NCBI RefSeq assembly: GCF_029076445.1
Contig: NZ_JARESG010000007.1
Coordinates: forward strand, 124,001-188,000
Direction of reading: 5' to 3'
Length of the DNA stretch: 64,000 nucleotides
Source: Pseudarthrobacter naphthalenicus
GTDB lineage: Bacteria; Actinomycetota; Actinomycetes; Actinomycetales; Micrococcaceae
In this document: positions 32,074-40,483 of the stretch, piece after piece
How the letters are laid out: the number at the start of each line of letters is the position of its first letter
Numbering within the stretch: the stretch's first letter is position 1
Notes under the pieces: generated by a model
The model's input: only the letters and a program-made list of their open reading frames with translations
Told to the model about the DNA's origin: nothing
Database searches by the model: none
Translations under genes and position numbers: made by a program

Positions 32074-32673
32074 CTAGGTCAGGGCGTTGCGGCGGCCCTC
32101 GAAGGCCCGGCCAAGGGTGACCTCGTCCGCGTACTCAAGGTCGCCGCCGACGGGCAGCCCGGAGGCAAGGCGGGTGACGGCGATGCCGATGGTCTTCAGC
32201 ATCCGGGCGAGGTAAGTCGCCGTCGCTTCACCCTCGAGGTTGGGGTCGGTGGCAATGATGACTTCCTGGATGGCGCCATCGTTCAGCCGCGTCAGGAGTT
32301 CACGGATCCGCAACTGTTCCGGTCCCACACCGGCGATCGGATTGATGGCCCCGCCCAGCACGTGATACCGGCCCCGGAAGGACCGGGTGCGCTCCACCGC
32401 CAGGACGTCCTTGGATTCCTCCACCACGCAGATGACGGAGGGGTCACGCCGGGGGTCCCGGCAGATGTTGCACAGTTCCTGCTCGGTGACGTTCCCGCAG
32501 ACCGTGCAGAACTTCACCCGTTCCTTGACCGTGGTGATCGCCTCCACGAGGCGTTTCATATCCTGCGGGTCGGCTTCGAGAATGTGGAACGCCAGCCGCT
32601 GGGCCGACTTTGGACCTACGCCGGGAAGGCGTCCGAGCTCGTCGATCAGCTCTTGGACTGCGCCTTCGTACAC
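32074..32673 (-). CDS. recR: recombination mediator RecR
   Basis: A 199-aa RecR of normal length. It has an N-terminal helix-hairpin-helix ([20 protein letters not shown]), a four-cysteine zinc site at Cys56, 59, 68 and 71 (FCTVCG and LCNIC), a Toprim domain ([17 protein letters not shown]) and the final [20 protein letters not shown]. With RecF and RecO it loads RecA at gaps and breaks. It lies downstream of dnaX in the same orientation, the common Gram-positive arrangement, but without ybaB between them. Confidence 0.96.
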   Translation of the reverse strand: MYEGAVQELIDELGRLPGVGPKSAQRLAFHILEADPQDMKRLVEAITTVKERVKFCTVCGNVTEQELCNICRDPRRDPSVICVVEESKDVLAVERTRSFRGRYHVLGGAINPIAGVGPEQLRIRELLTRLNDGAIQEVIIATDPNLEGEATATYLARMLKTIGIAVTRLASGLPVGGDLEYADEVTLGRAFEGRRNALT

Positions 32674-32735
32674 GTTTTCCTCTTTTGGTTTGGCTCGGAT
32701 GATGAATGGAGCGGGGTGCCCCGGCGGCGCCGGGG

Positions 32736-32774
32736 CCTGGAAACACTGTGCCTGGAAACACTGTGCCTAGAAAC
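32736..32774. repeat. 15-nt tandem repeat across the dnaX stop codon
   Basis: CCTGGAAACACTGTG occurs twice in perfect tandem (32736-32750, 32751-32765) and begins a third time as CCTAGAAAC. The third, altered unit contains the dnaX stop codon (TAG on the minus strand). Two full copies therefore sit in the 93-nt dnaX-recR spacer, apparently by slippage from the end of dnaX. Confidence 0.8.
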
Positions 32775-35700
32775 GGGGAACGATCGGGGTTCCGTCCGGG
32801 GAGCGCTCCTCGATCAGCTTCCCGCCCAGAATACGCTCGACGGCGGCACGTCCGAAGACGCCCGATTCCTCGATGGTCTCGTCGTCCGCGCTCGGGATGT
32901 CCTGAACGTACGTCGCTGCCGCCGCACGGGCAGGAGCCTTGGCACGCCCGGCCTCGGCCTCGGGACTATTGGAGAGCCGCTGGTAGAGGCTTTGCCGGGC
33001 CTGGGCAGCCGAAGCAGATGTGGCCGGTGCCGGCTGCAAGGGTGCCGGCGCCGCAGCTGATGCCACGGGCGCCGTCGACGCCATGGCGTACTCGCGGGCC
33101 TTGGCCGGTGCGGGGGCAACCGCGCCCCCGTCCGGGGACGGGCTTCCCGGTGCTCCTGCCCCGGCGGCGGTATGCCCGGCCGCGGGGCTTTGCGGCGTCC
33201 CGGCGTCCGCTGAAGGAACGCGAGCCGGCGGGAACCCCGCCGGAGATGCGGGGGGCTCGGCCGTAGCCACGCGGGCCGGGGGGACCTCGCCTCCGCTGAT
33301 TCCGGACGCGCCGGTATCCGCTGAACGGACGGCGGCCGCGGAATGATCCGAAGAAGGGCTGGATGACGCGGGCGGCAGGCCCCAGCTGGCGTCTGCTGCC
33401 GACTGTGTGCGGGCCGAAGCTGCGGGGATCTGAGCGGCGGCGGGCTCGTAGTCAGGTGCGGGCGTTGCAGCGGCTTCGTCAGGGACGGATGCTGCCGGGC
33501 TCTTCCCAACGTTGGGCTCGGTGCCCACCACCCAAACGCCCGGCGCCTGCTCCACGGCGCGGCCCCAGGGGTCATGGGAGGTATCGGGTGAGGGCGCGAC
33601 GACGGCCGCAGCGGCGGTCTTTGGCACACTGCCGGAGACGGACCCCACGCTACCGGGCCGGGGTGGCCGTTTACCGTCTTTCGCCGCAGCCGGCCGGGCT
33701 TGTGGCGTGACGCGCCGCGGTTCGGGCGGAGTAGAAGGATCCCAGTCCAGGGGCGGTTCCTCGTCGAGAGGAGGCGCATCCTCGTCCCGCGGGGGACCCC
33801 AGTCGTCATCGGAGTAGGCGTAAGAGCCGGCCTCAGGCTCGACGGGAGGCTGCTGGACCTGCTGCTCCAGCCCGTTCCTTCCGTGCGGCGTCTCTGCTGC
33901 AGGCTCGACGGCGGCCGTGCTTGATGCGGCGGGTTCGGGAGCCGTTGAAGCTGTTGTCGCAGCCGGGGCCGGGACCTGGGACGGGGCCGGGACAGCCGAA
34001 GAGTCTTGGCCGGCGGCCGGGGTGGCTGCCGCGACTTGGGGTTGACTGGGTGCCGGTGCCGGTGCCGGGGCTTGGGCTGGTGGCGCGGCCTGGCCGGGGG
34101 CCGCAGCAGCAACGCCTGCGGGGGCCAGCCCCCAGGCGACATCTGCCGAGCTTGGTGCGATTGCGGAGCTTGGCGGGGCCTGCGCGCTAACGGGTGCTTT
34201 TGGGTTTGGCTCAGAGCTCGCTGAGCTGTTGGCGCCCCCGGCGATGGCCGTGATCTGGCAGTCGATGCCCACCGTCTTGTGGATCGCCTGCCGGAGGTTC
34301 TCCGAATGGTCAGCCCGGCCGAAGGCGCCGGCCAAACCAGTGGTGGTGAAAGCAAGGGTCAGGACCTGACCGTCGAAGGCGCCCACTTGGGCGTTCGGTT
34401 CCACCAGGGCCCAGGTGCTGCGCTTGATCTTGGACAGTGTCTGGAGGATCTCGGGCCACGCGCGGCGCAGGACCTCAACGTCACCTGTCGCAGCGGGGCC
34501 AGCGGGAGCCGAAGGCGCGGATGAACCGGGCCGCTGCTGTACAGCTGTCTCGGGCCGCGCCTCGGCCTGCTGGGTCCGGGCCTCAGCGGGGGGACGGGCC
34601 TCTGGCTGCCGGGTGCGGGCCTCAGCCTGCGGCCGGGCACCCGAGTTCTCGTCCACGGGCCAGTCGCTGGTGCTGACCCGCGGCGGCGTCAGCGGTGTCC
34701 TTGCGTCCGCGGCGCTAATTTCCGGCTGCCGGACAGGGTCCGGGCCGGGGGAGGTGGCGGGCGCCGAGGCGGCGGCTCTCTCTGGAACCGGTGTCGCTTG
34801 CGCAGGCACTCCCGGAGCGGCCGCTGCCTGTACTGGCGCTGCCTGTACCGGCGCTGCCTGCAGCGGCGCGGGCTGAAGCGGCACTGCGGGCGCGGGGGCA
34901 GGCGGAACGGGCGCAGCGTGCACCCGGGCGGCTGGCGCTGAACCCGGCGCTGCCGGGACGCGTACGGCTGAACCCGGGGCACCTGCCGGCGGCGCGGCGT
35001 CCTCGCCCCCGGCGTAGTTCAGCCGGCGCTCCACACGGTCGATCCGCGCAGCGATTCCGCGTTCGGTCTGTTCCGAGCTTGGCAGCAGGATACGGGCACA
35101 GAGAAGTTCAAGGTGTAGCCGGGGCGAGGTGGCACCGGTCATCTCGGTCAGCGCAGTGTTGGTGACATCCGCGGCACGTGAGAGTTCGGCGGCACCGAGG
35201 TTATGCGCCTGGTTCTGGAGGCGGGCGATCTGGTCCGCCGGCATGCCGCGCAGAATGACCTGGGCGCTTTCGGGCATGGCCTGGACGATGATGAGGTCGC
35301 GGAAGCGTTCCAGTAGGTCCTCGACGAACCGTCGCGGATCGTGGCCGGTCTGGATGACCCGGTCCACTGCTTTGAAGACCGTGGCGGCATCGGAAGCGGC
35401 AACGGCCTCAACTACGTCGTCGAGCAGCGATGCGTGGGTGTAGCCGAGGAGGGCCACGGCGAGCTCATAGTCAAGGCCGTCGGCTCCGGCGCCAGCCATG
35501 AGCTGGTCCAACACGGACAGTGAGTCGCGGACGGATCCGCCGCCGGCCCGGACCACCAGGGACAGCACGCCCGGCGCCACCGGTACGTTTTCCCGGTTGC
35601 ACAACAGTTCCAGATACGCCATCAGCGGCTCAGGCGGCACCAGCCGGAAGGGGTAGTGGTGGGTGCGCGAGCGGATGGTGCCGATGACTTTGTCCGGCTC

Positions 35701-36183
35701 CGTGGTGGCGAAGATGAACTTGATGTGCTCCGGCGGTTCTTCGACGATCTTGAGGAGCGCGTTGAAGCCGGCCGGCGTGACCATGTGGGCCTCATCGATG
35801 ATGAAGATCTTGTAGCGGTCACGGACCGGGGCATAGGTTGCGCGTTCGCGAAGATCGCGGGCATCGTCCACGCCGCCATGGCTGGCGGCATCGATCTCAA
35901 TGACGTCGAGGGACCCCGGGCCGCCACGGGCCAGTTCAACACAGCTGGGGCAGGTTCCGCAGGGCGTGTCCGTGGGGCCCTGGGCGCAGTTCAGGCAGCG
36001 GGCCAGGATGCGGGCGGAGGTGGTCTTGCCGCAGCCGCGCGGACCGGAAAAGAGATAGGCGTGATTCACCCTGTTTTTGCGCAGGGCCGTCATCAGCGGC
36101 TCCGTGACGTGTTCCTGCCCGATAACGTCAGCGAAGGAGTCCGGACGGTATCTGCGGTACAGGGCGGTGGTTGTAACAGTCAC
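32767..36183 (-). CDS. dnaX: DNA polymerase III gamma/tau subunit, extra long
   Basis: A 1138-aa clamp-loader subunit. The AAA+ core spans about residues 1-370: RYRPDSFADVIGQEHVTEPL, Walker A FSGPRGCGKTT (46-56), zinc cysteines at 63, 66, 75, 78 and 81, DEAHMVTPAGFNALLKIVEEP and sensor TIRSRTHHYPFRL. The region to about 640 includes the tau-type domain (LRRAWPEILQTLSKIKRSTW). The rest is a roughly 480-residue Ala/Pro/Ser-rich disordered stretch ending in a short conserved tail (PSADDETIEESGVFGRAAVERILGG). Usual tau subunits have 600-800 residues, though actinobacterial ones are often long. It starts at GTG 36183, just after the SRP RNA gene. It organises the replisome by binding DnaB helicase and the polymerase core. 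Confidence 0.95.
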   Translation of the reverse strand: MTVTTTALYRRYRPDSFADVIGQEHVTEPLMTALRKNRVNHAYLFSGPRGCGKTTSARILARCLNCAQGPTDTPCGTCPSCVELARGGPGSLDVIEIDAASHGGVDDARDLRERATYAPVRDRYKIFIIDEAHMVTPAGFNALLKIVEEPPEHIKFIFATTEPDKVIGTIRSRTHHYPFRLVPPEPLMAYLELLCNRENVPVAPGVLSLVVRAGGGSVRDSLSVLDQLMAGAGADGLDYELAVALLGYTHASLLDDVVEAVAASDAATVFKAVDRVIQTGHDPRRFVEDLLERFRDLIIVQAMPESAQVILRGMPADQIARLQNQAHNLGAAELSRAADVTNTALTEMTGATSPRLHLELLCARILLPSSEQTERGIAARIDRVERRLNYAGGEDAAPPAGAPGSAVRVPAAPGSAPAARVHAAPVPPAPAPAVPLQPAPLQAAPVQAAPVQAAAAPGVPAQATPVPERAAASAPATSPGPDPVRQPEISAADARTPLTPPRVSTSDWPVDENSGARPQAEARTRQPEARPPAEARTQQAEARPETAVQQRPGSSAPSAPAGPAATGDVEVLRRAWPEILQTLSKIKRSTWALVEPNAQVGAFDGQVLTLAFTTTGLAGAFGRADHSENLRQAIHKTVGIDCQITAIAGGANSSASSEPNPKAPVSAQAPPSSAIAPSSADVAWGLAPAGVAAAAPGQAAPPAQAPAPAPAPSQPQVAAATPAAGQDSSAVPAPSQVPAPAATTASTAPEPAASSTAAVEPAAETPHGRNGLEQQVQQPPVEPEAGSYAYSDDDWGPPRDEDAPPLDEEPPLDWDPSTPPEPRRVTPQARPAAAKDGKRPPRPGSVGSVSGSVPKTAAAAVVAPSPDTSHDPWGRAVEQAPGVWVVGTEPNVGKSPAASVPDEAAATPAPDYEPAAAQIPAASARTQSAADASWGLPPASSSPSSDHSAAAVRSADTGASGISGGEVPPARVATAEPPASPAGFPPARVPSADAGTPQSPAAGHTAAGAGAPGSPSPDGGAVAPAPAKAREYAMASTAPVASAAAPAPLQPAPATSASAAQARQSLYQRLSNSPEAEAGRAKAPARAAAATYVQDIPSADDETIEESGVFGRAAVERILGGKLIEERSPDGTPIVPRF

Positions 36184-36254
36184 GTAAAAACCCTACCAAT
36201 CCGGGCAGACAATCAGATCCCCCGCTGGCGGTCGCCCTGTGGGGGAATAGTAAA

Positions 36255-36342
36255 GACCCCTCATGCACCCGCCAGAGCCCGTTTACCCTTGCTACCTTCC
36301 GGTCCTGGGGGAGTTCAACAGGATGACGCCACATGAGGGGCC
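36255..36342 (-). ncRNA. ffs: small signal recognition particle RNA (4.5S type)
   Basis: On the minus strand the helix-8 core reads AGGACCGGAAGGTAGCAAGG, with the GGAA tetraloop and conserved asymmetric loop of SRP RNA. The flanks GTTGAACTCCCCC and GGGTAAACGGGC pair in the stem, and the ends GCCCCTCATG and CATGAGGGGTC close the hairpin. The size of about 90-97 nt is right for the small bacterial type. It lies immediately upstream of dnaX, the same order as scr-dnaX in Bacillus. It binds Ffh and targets membrane proteins. Confidence 0.93.
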
Positions 36343-36421
36343 GCAGACAACTTTACCCGAACTTTTGCTGCGGCTCGAACCGGCGCCACGGCAGGCCTGG
36401 CAGCTGCTTCCCTTTCGCGCC

Positions 36422-36748
36422 TTACCGTCGCCAGCCGTCGACGGGCCAGGTCATGAATGCCGGTTCCTCGTAGGGGTGGGCGGCGCGCAGTGCCAGCACA
36501 ACGGCGTCGAGCATCTCTTCCTCCACAACGCACTCAACCCGGACCTCAGGCACCCGTTCGCCCGATCCCACGGAGCCGATATAAGGCTGGGCGCCATCCA
36601 GCGGCGTGAACCGGCCTGTCCCCGGCGCTACAAAGGAGCAATGCGAATAGTTTCCGATCCGCCCTGCGCCGGCCTCGCCAATTGCCTGGAGGAGCGACTC
36701 AGCGTGGGACTCCGGAACGTAAGCCACCTTGGCGTGCAGCTGTGTCAT
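36422..36748 (-). CDS. YqfO/NIF3-like PII-fold domain protein
   Basis: A 108-aa protein equal to the middle (CutA/PII-like) domain found in YqfO/NIF3 proteins, here as a stand-alone form. TQLHAKVAYVPESHAESLLQ is followed by GAGRIGNYSHCSFVAPGTGR, FTPLDGAQPYIGSVG, RVECVVEEEMLDAVVLALR and AAHPYEEPAFMTWPV. The GNYSHCSF and HPYEEPAF motifs are diagnostic. ATG 36748 is chosen because the family starts there; a longer frame to 36769 lacks support. The role of the stand-alone domain is not known; ligand or metal sensing is likely from the fold. Confidence 0.82.
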   Translation of the reverse strand: MTQLHAKVAYVPESHAESLLQAIGEAGAGRIGNYSHCSFVAPGTGRFTPLDGAQPYIGSVGSGERVPEVRVECVVEEEMLDAVVLALRAAHPYEEPAFMTWPVDGWRR

Positions 36749-36820
36749 GGCTTCATCCTGCCAAAGCACCCAGGTAAAGGGGAGCCATTTTCATTGCTTA
36801 TCCGGCGGGCAGGGCCGATC

Positions 36821-36943
36821 ATGGGTATGTACACCGATTGGGGCAATCTCAAGGTTGTGAGCTGCGGGGCCTGGCTGGAGGGCTGGACCCGGCAGCTCAA
36901 CGGTGTTCCGTGGGAATGGGCGCATTGGGGGCGTCCATTTTGA
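36821..36943 (+). CDS. candidate Trp-rich 40-aa small protein
   Basis: ATG 36821 opens a 40-codon frame beginning MGMYTDWGNLKVVSCGAWLE and ending in WEWAHWGRPF. Five of the 40 residues are tryptophan, which is striking in an Ala-rich genome. A weak GGGCAGGG site lies 6-13 nt before the start. It fills the otherwise empty space between the NIF3-like gene and tRNA-Ser. There is no homology I recognise, so it may be a chance frame. Confidence 0.25.
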   Translation: MGMYTDWGNLKVVSCGAWLEGWTRQLNGVPWEWAHWGRPF

Positions 36944-37038
36944 CGTTAACGGCCATTCGAGGAGGCCGGAAAGAGCCCGATTGGGCGATGCTGGAAAGTT
37001 CAGGTAGTCTAGTACCTGCTTTTGATTCAGAAGCAGCT

Positions 37039-37126
37039 GGAGAATTCGCCTAGCGGCCTATGGCGCACGCCTGGAACGCGTGTTGGGTTAACGCCCTCGG
37101 GGGTTCAAATCCCCCATTCTCCGCCA
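37039..37126 (+). tRNA. tRNA-Ser (anticodon GGA), CCA encoded
   Basis: Acceptor arms GGAGAAT (37039-37045) and ATTCTCC pair, followed by G and an encoded CCA. The anticodon stem-loop is CACGC-CTGGAAC-GCGTG, so the anticodon is GGA (reads UCC and UCU). A long variable arm (TTGGGTTAACGCCCTC) and a T arm GGGGGTTCAAATCCCCC complete a class II serine tRNA. Confidence 0.97.
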
Positions 37127-37130
37127 AACG

Positions 37131-37165
37131 AAAACCCGGTCCTGACCTGTCAGGGCCGGGTTTTT
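37131..37165 (+). terminator. intrinsic terminator after tRNA-Ser
   Basis: AAAACCCGGTCCTGA, loop CCTG, TCAGGGCCGGGTTTTT: a 15-pair stem with one T-G pair ending in a T-run, 4 nt beyond the CCA of the tRNA. Confidence 0.9.
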
Positions 37166-37180
37166 GCTGTACCGGACCCG

Positions 37181-38098
37181 CTACCCGGCCTGATAGCCGA
37201 GCCGGCGGAGCCGCCGCCGGGCGGCCTGCTCGCTTGGTCCGGGGCCCCGTCCCAGGGCAAAGCGTACGACGCCGAGGGTCACCTTGGTGGCCAGCCTGAC
37301 CGGGAGCGGGAAGGGCCCCAGCCGTGGAACCTTGAGCCCCAGCATCTGGCGGAAGCGAGGTTCCAGGCTGTAGACGGCGCCGGCGAAGACAATCCGGTAC
37401 CCCGGCCGGAGCATGGGGTGCAGTGGCGGGTTGCGGATGAAGCCGACGGTCTCGGCCACCCGGCTGTCCGCCAGCAGTTCGCCGTTGCTGTAGTAGCTGT
37501 CCAGCTGCAGCTTCATCTCAGCTTCGCTCAGCGGCGGATCCTCCACTCCCATCAGCCGTCCCGCCTGGGCCCATTCACGGACGTACGCGTCAGGACCACC
37601 GGGGATACTGCCGCCCCAGATTTTGTGGGCTGCAAGGAATGCGTCCACAAACGCGAGGTGTACCCAGCGGGCCAGGTCGGGATCGTTGGCCGAATAGGTG
37701 TGCCGGACACCGTGCCGGTCGCTATAGCTGCCCTGGACCGGCACGTGCAGGCGCCGTACCCTGGCCGAAGCCTGCTCGGCGGCGGCTGTGGAGCCGTACG
37801 TGACGGTAAAGATCCACTGGATGGTCCGGGCGAGCCTTCTGAGCGGATCTGCGCGGAAATCGGAATGCTCGTGGATGCCGGCCAACGCGGCGGGGTGCAG
37901 CGACTGCATAAGCAGCGCGCGGATGCCGGCGACGATCGGGGTCATGGACCCGTGCACCGCCCAGACAGCTGAACCCGGAAGGTGATATCCGGCGTCGTTC
38001 CCGTCCGCCAGCCGAGGAACCCACTCAGGCAGGGCGTCCGCGCTCCCTGTGAAGACACGCTTCAGTTCGCCCTGCCATTCCCTGAGGAAATTGTGCAT
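37181..38098 (-). CDS. oxygenase MpaB family (DUF2236) protein
   Basis: A 305-aa helical protein of the MpaB/DUF2236 (latex-clearing-protein-like) family. Typical motifs are [60 protein letters not shown] and [20 protein letters not shown], where the conserved His, Arg and Asp/Trp residues surround a haem in structurally known relatives. The substrate is unknown. ATG 38098 is preferred (MHNFLREW); the longer frame to 38158 adds an odd Pro/His-rich piece. It is divergent from the M23 peptidase gene. Confidence 0.82.
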   Translation of the reverse strand: MHNFLREWQGELKRVFTGSADALPEWVPRLADGNDAGYHLPGSAVWAVHGSMTPIVAGIRALLMQSLHPAALAGIHEHSDFRADPLRRLARTIQWIFTVTYGSTAAAEQASARVRRLHVPVQGSYSDRHGVRHTYSANDPDLARWVHLAFVDAFLAAHKIWGGSIPGGPDAYVREWAQAGRLMGVEDPPLSEAEMKLQLDSYYSNGELLADSRVAETVGFIRNPPLHPMLRPGYRIVFAGAVYSLEPRFRQMLGLKVPRLGPFPLPVRLATKVTLGVVRFALGRGPGPSEQAARRRLRRLGYQAG

Positions 38099-38127
38099 AT
38101 CCCATTCTTGCCGATGACCGTGCGGAG

Positions 38128-39750
38128 GTGGGTTTCCGCAGAGCCACAAATAGCCCACGAATGACGTTTACGGGGTTCACAGGCATGGGGCGCGTGTGGT
38201 CCCATGGGATGGAAAGTCCGTCCGGATTGGGGTCCGACGGGCCAACCGGGAGTCAGCGAGTGGGAAATCATTGGGGTTCCGGCCGGGACACTGAATCTCC
38301 AGGCGCCTGCGCGACGGCGGTACGCGCCTTGGCGGCCTGCGCCGCCATGGTCACGGCTTCTTTCGCTCTAGGGCTTCCCGCCCTCCCGCCGCTCCAACAC
38401 GCGGGCGCTTTGCCGGAGGCTGCCACCGGTTACGTTTCTGCGCCGGCCTTGACTCCAGCCTTCCTGACGGACGGAAGGGCGCTTGTTCCCTTTGGCCGCA
38501 CCCTTGTCAGAACGATCGCAAGGGACGGTAAGGCTCCGCTGAATGTGGCCTCCGCCCAGTTGCAGCGACCGCCGGAAGGCTCCCTGATGGCCCCCCTTGA
38601 AGAACTCACGGCGAGTTCACCCTTCGGGTTCCGCATCAGTCCCATCACGGGCCACCTCGGGGACTTCCACCTGGGCCAGGATTTTGCCGCCGGGTGCGGC
38701 ACCAGGGTCTATGCGGCCGACACGGGCGTGGTCCGCGCCGCTGGCTGGCACCCATGGGGCGGCGGAAACCGCGTGGAGATTGACCACGGCAACGGGCTGA
38801 TCACCACCTACAACCACCTGCAGGCGATTGCCGTCCGGACGGGGGATACCGTGCAGGTGGGCCAGATCATTGCACGCGTGGGCACCACCGGGTGGTCCAC
38901 GGGCTGCCACCTGCATTTTGAGACCATCCTCCACGGGATCCATACCAGTCCTCTGAACTGGACGCTCCTGCCCATCCACCAGGTGGACATGCTGGCGGAC
39001 ATTGCGATGGTCAGCTACGAAGGCAAGGCCGCGGATGCCGGAACCGCTTTGCCGTGGGCGATCCCCGTTGCCGCAGACAACAGCCACACGGTTCTCCACG
39101 GTGATAACGAACTGCCTGCGCCGCCGCCCGCCGCCCAGGCTCAGCCGACGCCGACCCCTTCCGCCACGCCAACGGCAACTCCGTCACCCCCGCCGCCGGG
39201 GACGGCAACTGCGACGCCGTCGCCGACGGGTACGCCGACCGGGACGCCGTCGCCGACGGGCACGCCGACCGGGACGCCGTCGCCGACGGGCACGCCGACC
39301 GGGACGCCGTCACCAACGGGAACAGCAACAGGGACGGCAACTTCGACGCCGTCGCCGACGGGTACGGCAACGGGGACGCCGTCGCCAACGGGGACAGCAA
39401 CAGGTACGGCAACTTCGACGCCGTCGCCAACGGGGACAGCAACGGGAACGGCAACTGCGACGCCTTCGCCAACGGGTACGGCCACCGGAACGCAGAGCGT
39501 GACTCCGACGCCGACGGTTACGGCAACTGCGTCTGCGACGCCCACCGCGTCTGCTTCCCGTACCGCCACCGCCCCTCCGGCGACCCGGCCGGCATCACCC
39601 ACAGCGACAACCGCCCCGGTGGCGCCAACGGCCGCCGTCCCCGGCGCCACATCGTCGCCGGCACGGCGGTCTCCCTCCGAGTCGGAGCAGTCGGAGCAGC
39701 CGGGGGAAACGCCAACCACGTCCCCGGCGACCGCGCCGGCGAAGCACTGA
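38128..39750 (+). CDS. secreted M23 peptidase with Thr/Pro/Gly-rich repeat tail
   Basis: Up to 540 aa. A hydrophobic export segment ([20 protein letters not shown], about residues 66-85) precedes an M23/LytM domain: [53 protein letters not shown] and [18 protein letters not shown]. The HxxxD and HLHFE zinc ligands are present, so peptidoglycan endopeptidase activity is likely. From about residue 335 the chain is a low-complexity [10 protein letters not shown] repeat ending in a Ser/Thr/Pro tail, which probably spans the wall. The true start is uncertain: ATGs at 38161, 38185 and 38209 or a GTG near 38257 would leave more room for the divergent promoter. Confidence 0.85.
   Translation: MGFRRATNSPRMTFTGFTGMGRVWSHGMESPSGLGSDGPTGSQRVGNHWGSGRDTESPGACATAVRALAACAAMVTASFALGLPALPPLQHAGALPEAATGYVSAPALTPAFLTDGRALVPFGRTLVRTIARDGKAPLNVASAQLQRPPEGSLMAPLEELTASSPFGFRISPITGHLGDFHLGQDFAAGCGTRVYAADTGVVRAAGWHPWGGGNRVEIDHGNGLITTYNHLQAIAVRTGDTVQVGQIIARVGTTGWSTGCHLHFETILHGIHTSPLNWTLLPIHQVDMLADIAMVSYEGKAADAGTALPWAIPVAADNSHTVLHGDNELPAPPPAAQAQPTPTPSATPTATPSPPPPGTATATPSPTGTPTGTPSPTGTPTGTPSPTGTPTGTPSPTGTATGTATSTPSPTGTATGTPSPTGTATGTATSTPSPTGTATGTATATPSPTGTATGTQSVTPTPTVTATASATPTASASRTATAPPATRPASPTATTAPVAPTAAVPGATSSPARRSPSESEQSEQPGETPTTSPATAPAKH
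39205..39500 (+). repeat. in-frame minisatellite in the M23 peptidase tail
   Basis: The 30-nt unit starting GGGACGCCGTCGCCGACGGG (39241-39270) is repeated exactly at 39271-39300 and nearly so at 39211-39240, encoding [10 protein letters not shown]. Beyond, degenerate 18-48-nt variants encode [12 protein letters not shown] and similar. Length changes would keep the frame and alter tail length. Confidence 0.9.
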
Positions 39751-39805
39751 CAGAAAACTCCCAGCGTCCGCCCGTACTGTTGATGGTTGGCAACGAATCA
39801 CCTGC

Positions 39806-40360
39806 ATGACCAACCTCACCAAGGACGGCGCTGTGACCTCTCTGTACACCATCCCGCTGATGCTCAACGACGGCACCCCGACTGACTTCGGCCGGTTCAA
39901 GGGAAACGTGGTGATGGTGGTCAACGTGGCGTCGCAGTGCGGCCTGACACCGCAATACGCCGGCCTCGAGACTCTCTATGAGAAGTTCCGGGACCAGGGG
40001 TTTGAGATCCTCGGCGTGCCGTGCAACCAGTTCGCGGGCCAGGAACCGGGCACGGACGGCGAGATCGCCGAGTTCTGCGAGCGGAACTTCGGCGTGACGT
40101 TCCCGCTGACCGCCAAGGCCAATGTGCGGGGCAAGGACCAGCATCCGCTCTACGCGGAACTGACCAAGTTCAAGACCAGCGTGCTGCCGGGCCTGGTCAA
40201 GTGGAACTTTGAGAAGTTCCTGATTAGCCGCACGGGTGAGGTGGTGGGACGCTTCGCCCCCACCGTAGTTCCCGACTCTCCGGAGATCCTCGAAGCAATT
40301 CAGCAGGCGCTGGCCGAATTTGATGAACCGAAGAGCACCTCATCTCATTCAAAAGCCTAA
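39806..40360 (+). CDS. glutathione peroxidase-family thiol peroxidase (Cys type)
   Basis: A 184-aa peroxidase of the GPx family with cysteine in place of selenocysteine: VVNVASQCGLTPQY (Cys45), then GVPCNQFAGQEPGTDGEI with the conserved Gln and a second cysteine, FPLTAKANVRGKDQHPLYAE and LVKWNFEKFLISRTGEVVGRF with the active-site Trp and Asn. In bacteria these mostly work with thioredoxin rather than glutathione, and this group makes mycothiol instead. The start may be GTG at 39833 (VTSLYTIPL), with AAGGA just upstream, rather than ATG 39806. It removes hydroperoxides in the cytoplasm. Confidence 0.92.
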   Translation: MTNLTKDGAVTSLYTIPLMLNDGTPTDFGRFKGNVVMVVNVASQCGLTPQYAGLETLYEKFRDQGFEILGVPCNQFAGQEPGTDGEIAEFCERNFGVTFPLTAKANVRGKDQHPLYAELTKFKTSVLPGLVKWNFEKFLISRTGEVVGRFAPTVVPDSPEILEAIQQALAEFDEPKSTSSHSKA

Positions 40361-40386
40361 TTCTTTTGGCATTTTCCAACTTGCCG

Positions 40387-40411
40387 GGGGAAATTAACTT
40401 CAAATTTCCCC
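40387..40411. promoter_or_regulatory. AT-centred inverted repeat before the phosphodiesterase gene
   Basis: GGGGAAATT (40387-40395), loop AACTTCA, AATTTCCCC (40403-40411): perfect 9-nt arms in a 123-nt intergenic region. No T-run follows, so it looks more like an operator for the downstream gene than a terminator for the peroxidase gene. Confidence 0.45.
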
Positions 40412-40483
40412 AATGTCTGGTTGGATAATAGTTACTGAAGGGTAGAAGGGAAGCGCCGTTTCCCACCGACCACAGAGGCAGCA

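Noticed and set aside
33020..35165. Plus-strand frames opposite dnaX (74-153 aa)
   Set aside because: Low-complexity mirror of the Ala/Pro-rich DnaX region; no start context or motifs.
38128..38208. First 27 codons of the M23 frame as real coding sequence
   Set aside because: Kept in the coordinates only because no later start is clearly better; they leave almost no room for a divergent promoter and lack a ribosome-binding site.
39141..39719. Val/Gly/Asp repeat protein on the minus strand (192 aa)
   Set aside because: Mirror image of the coding minisatellite in the M23 tail.
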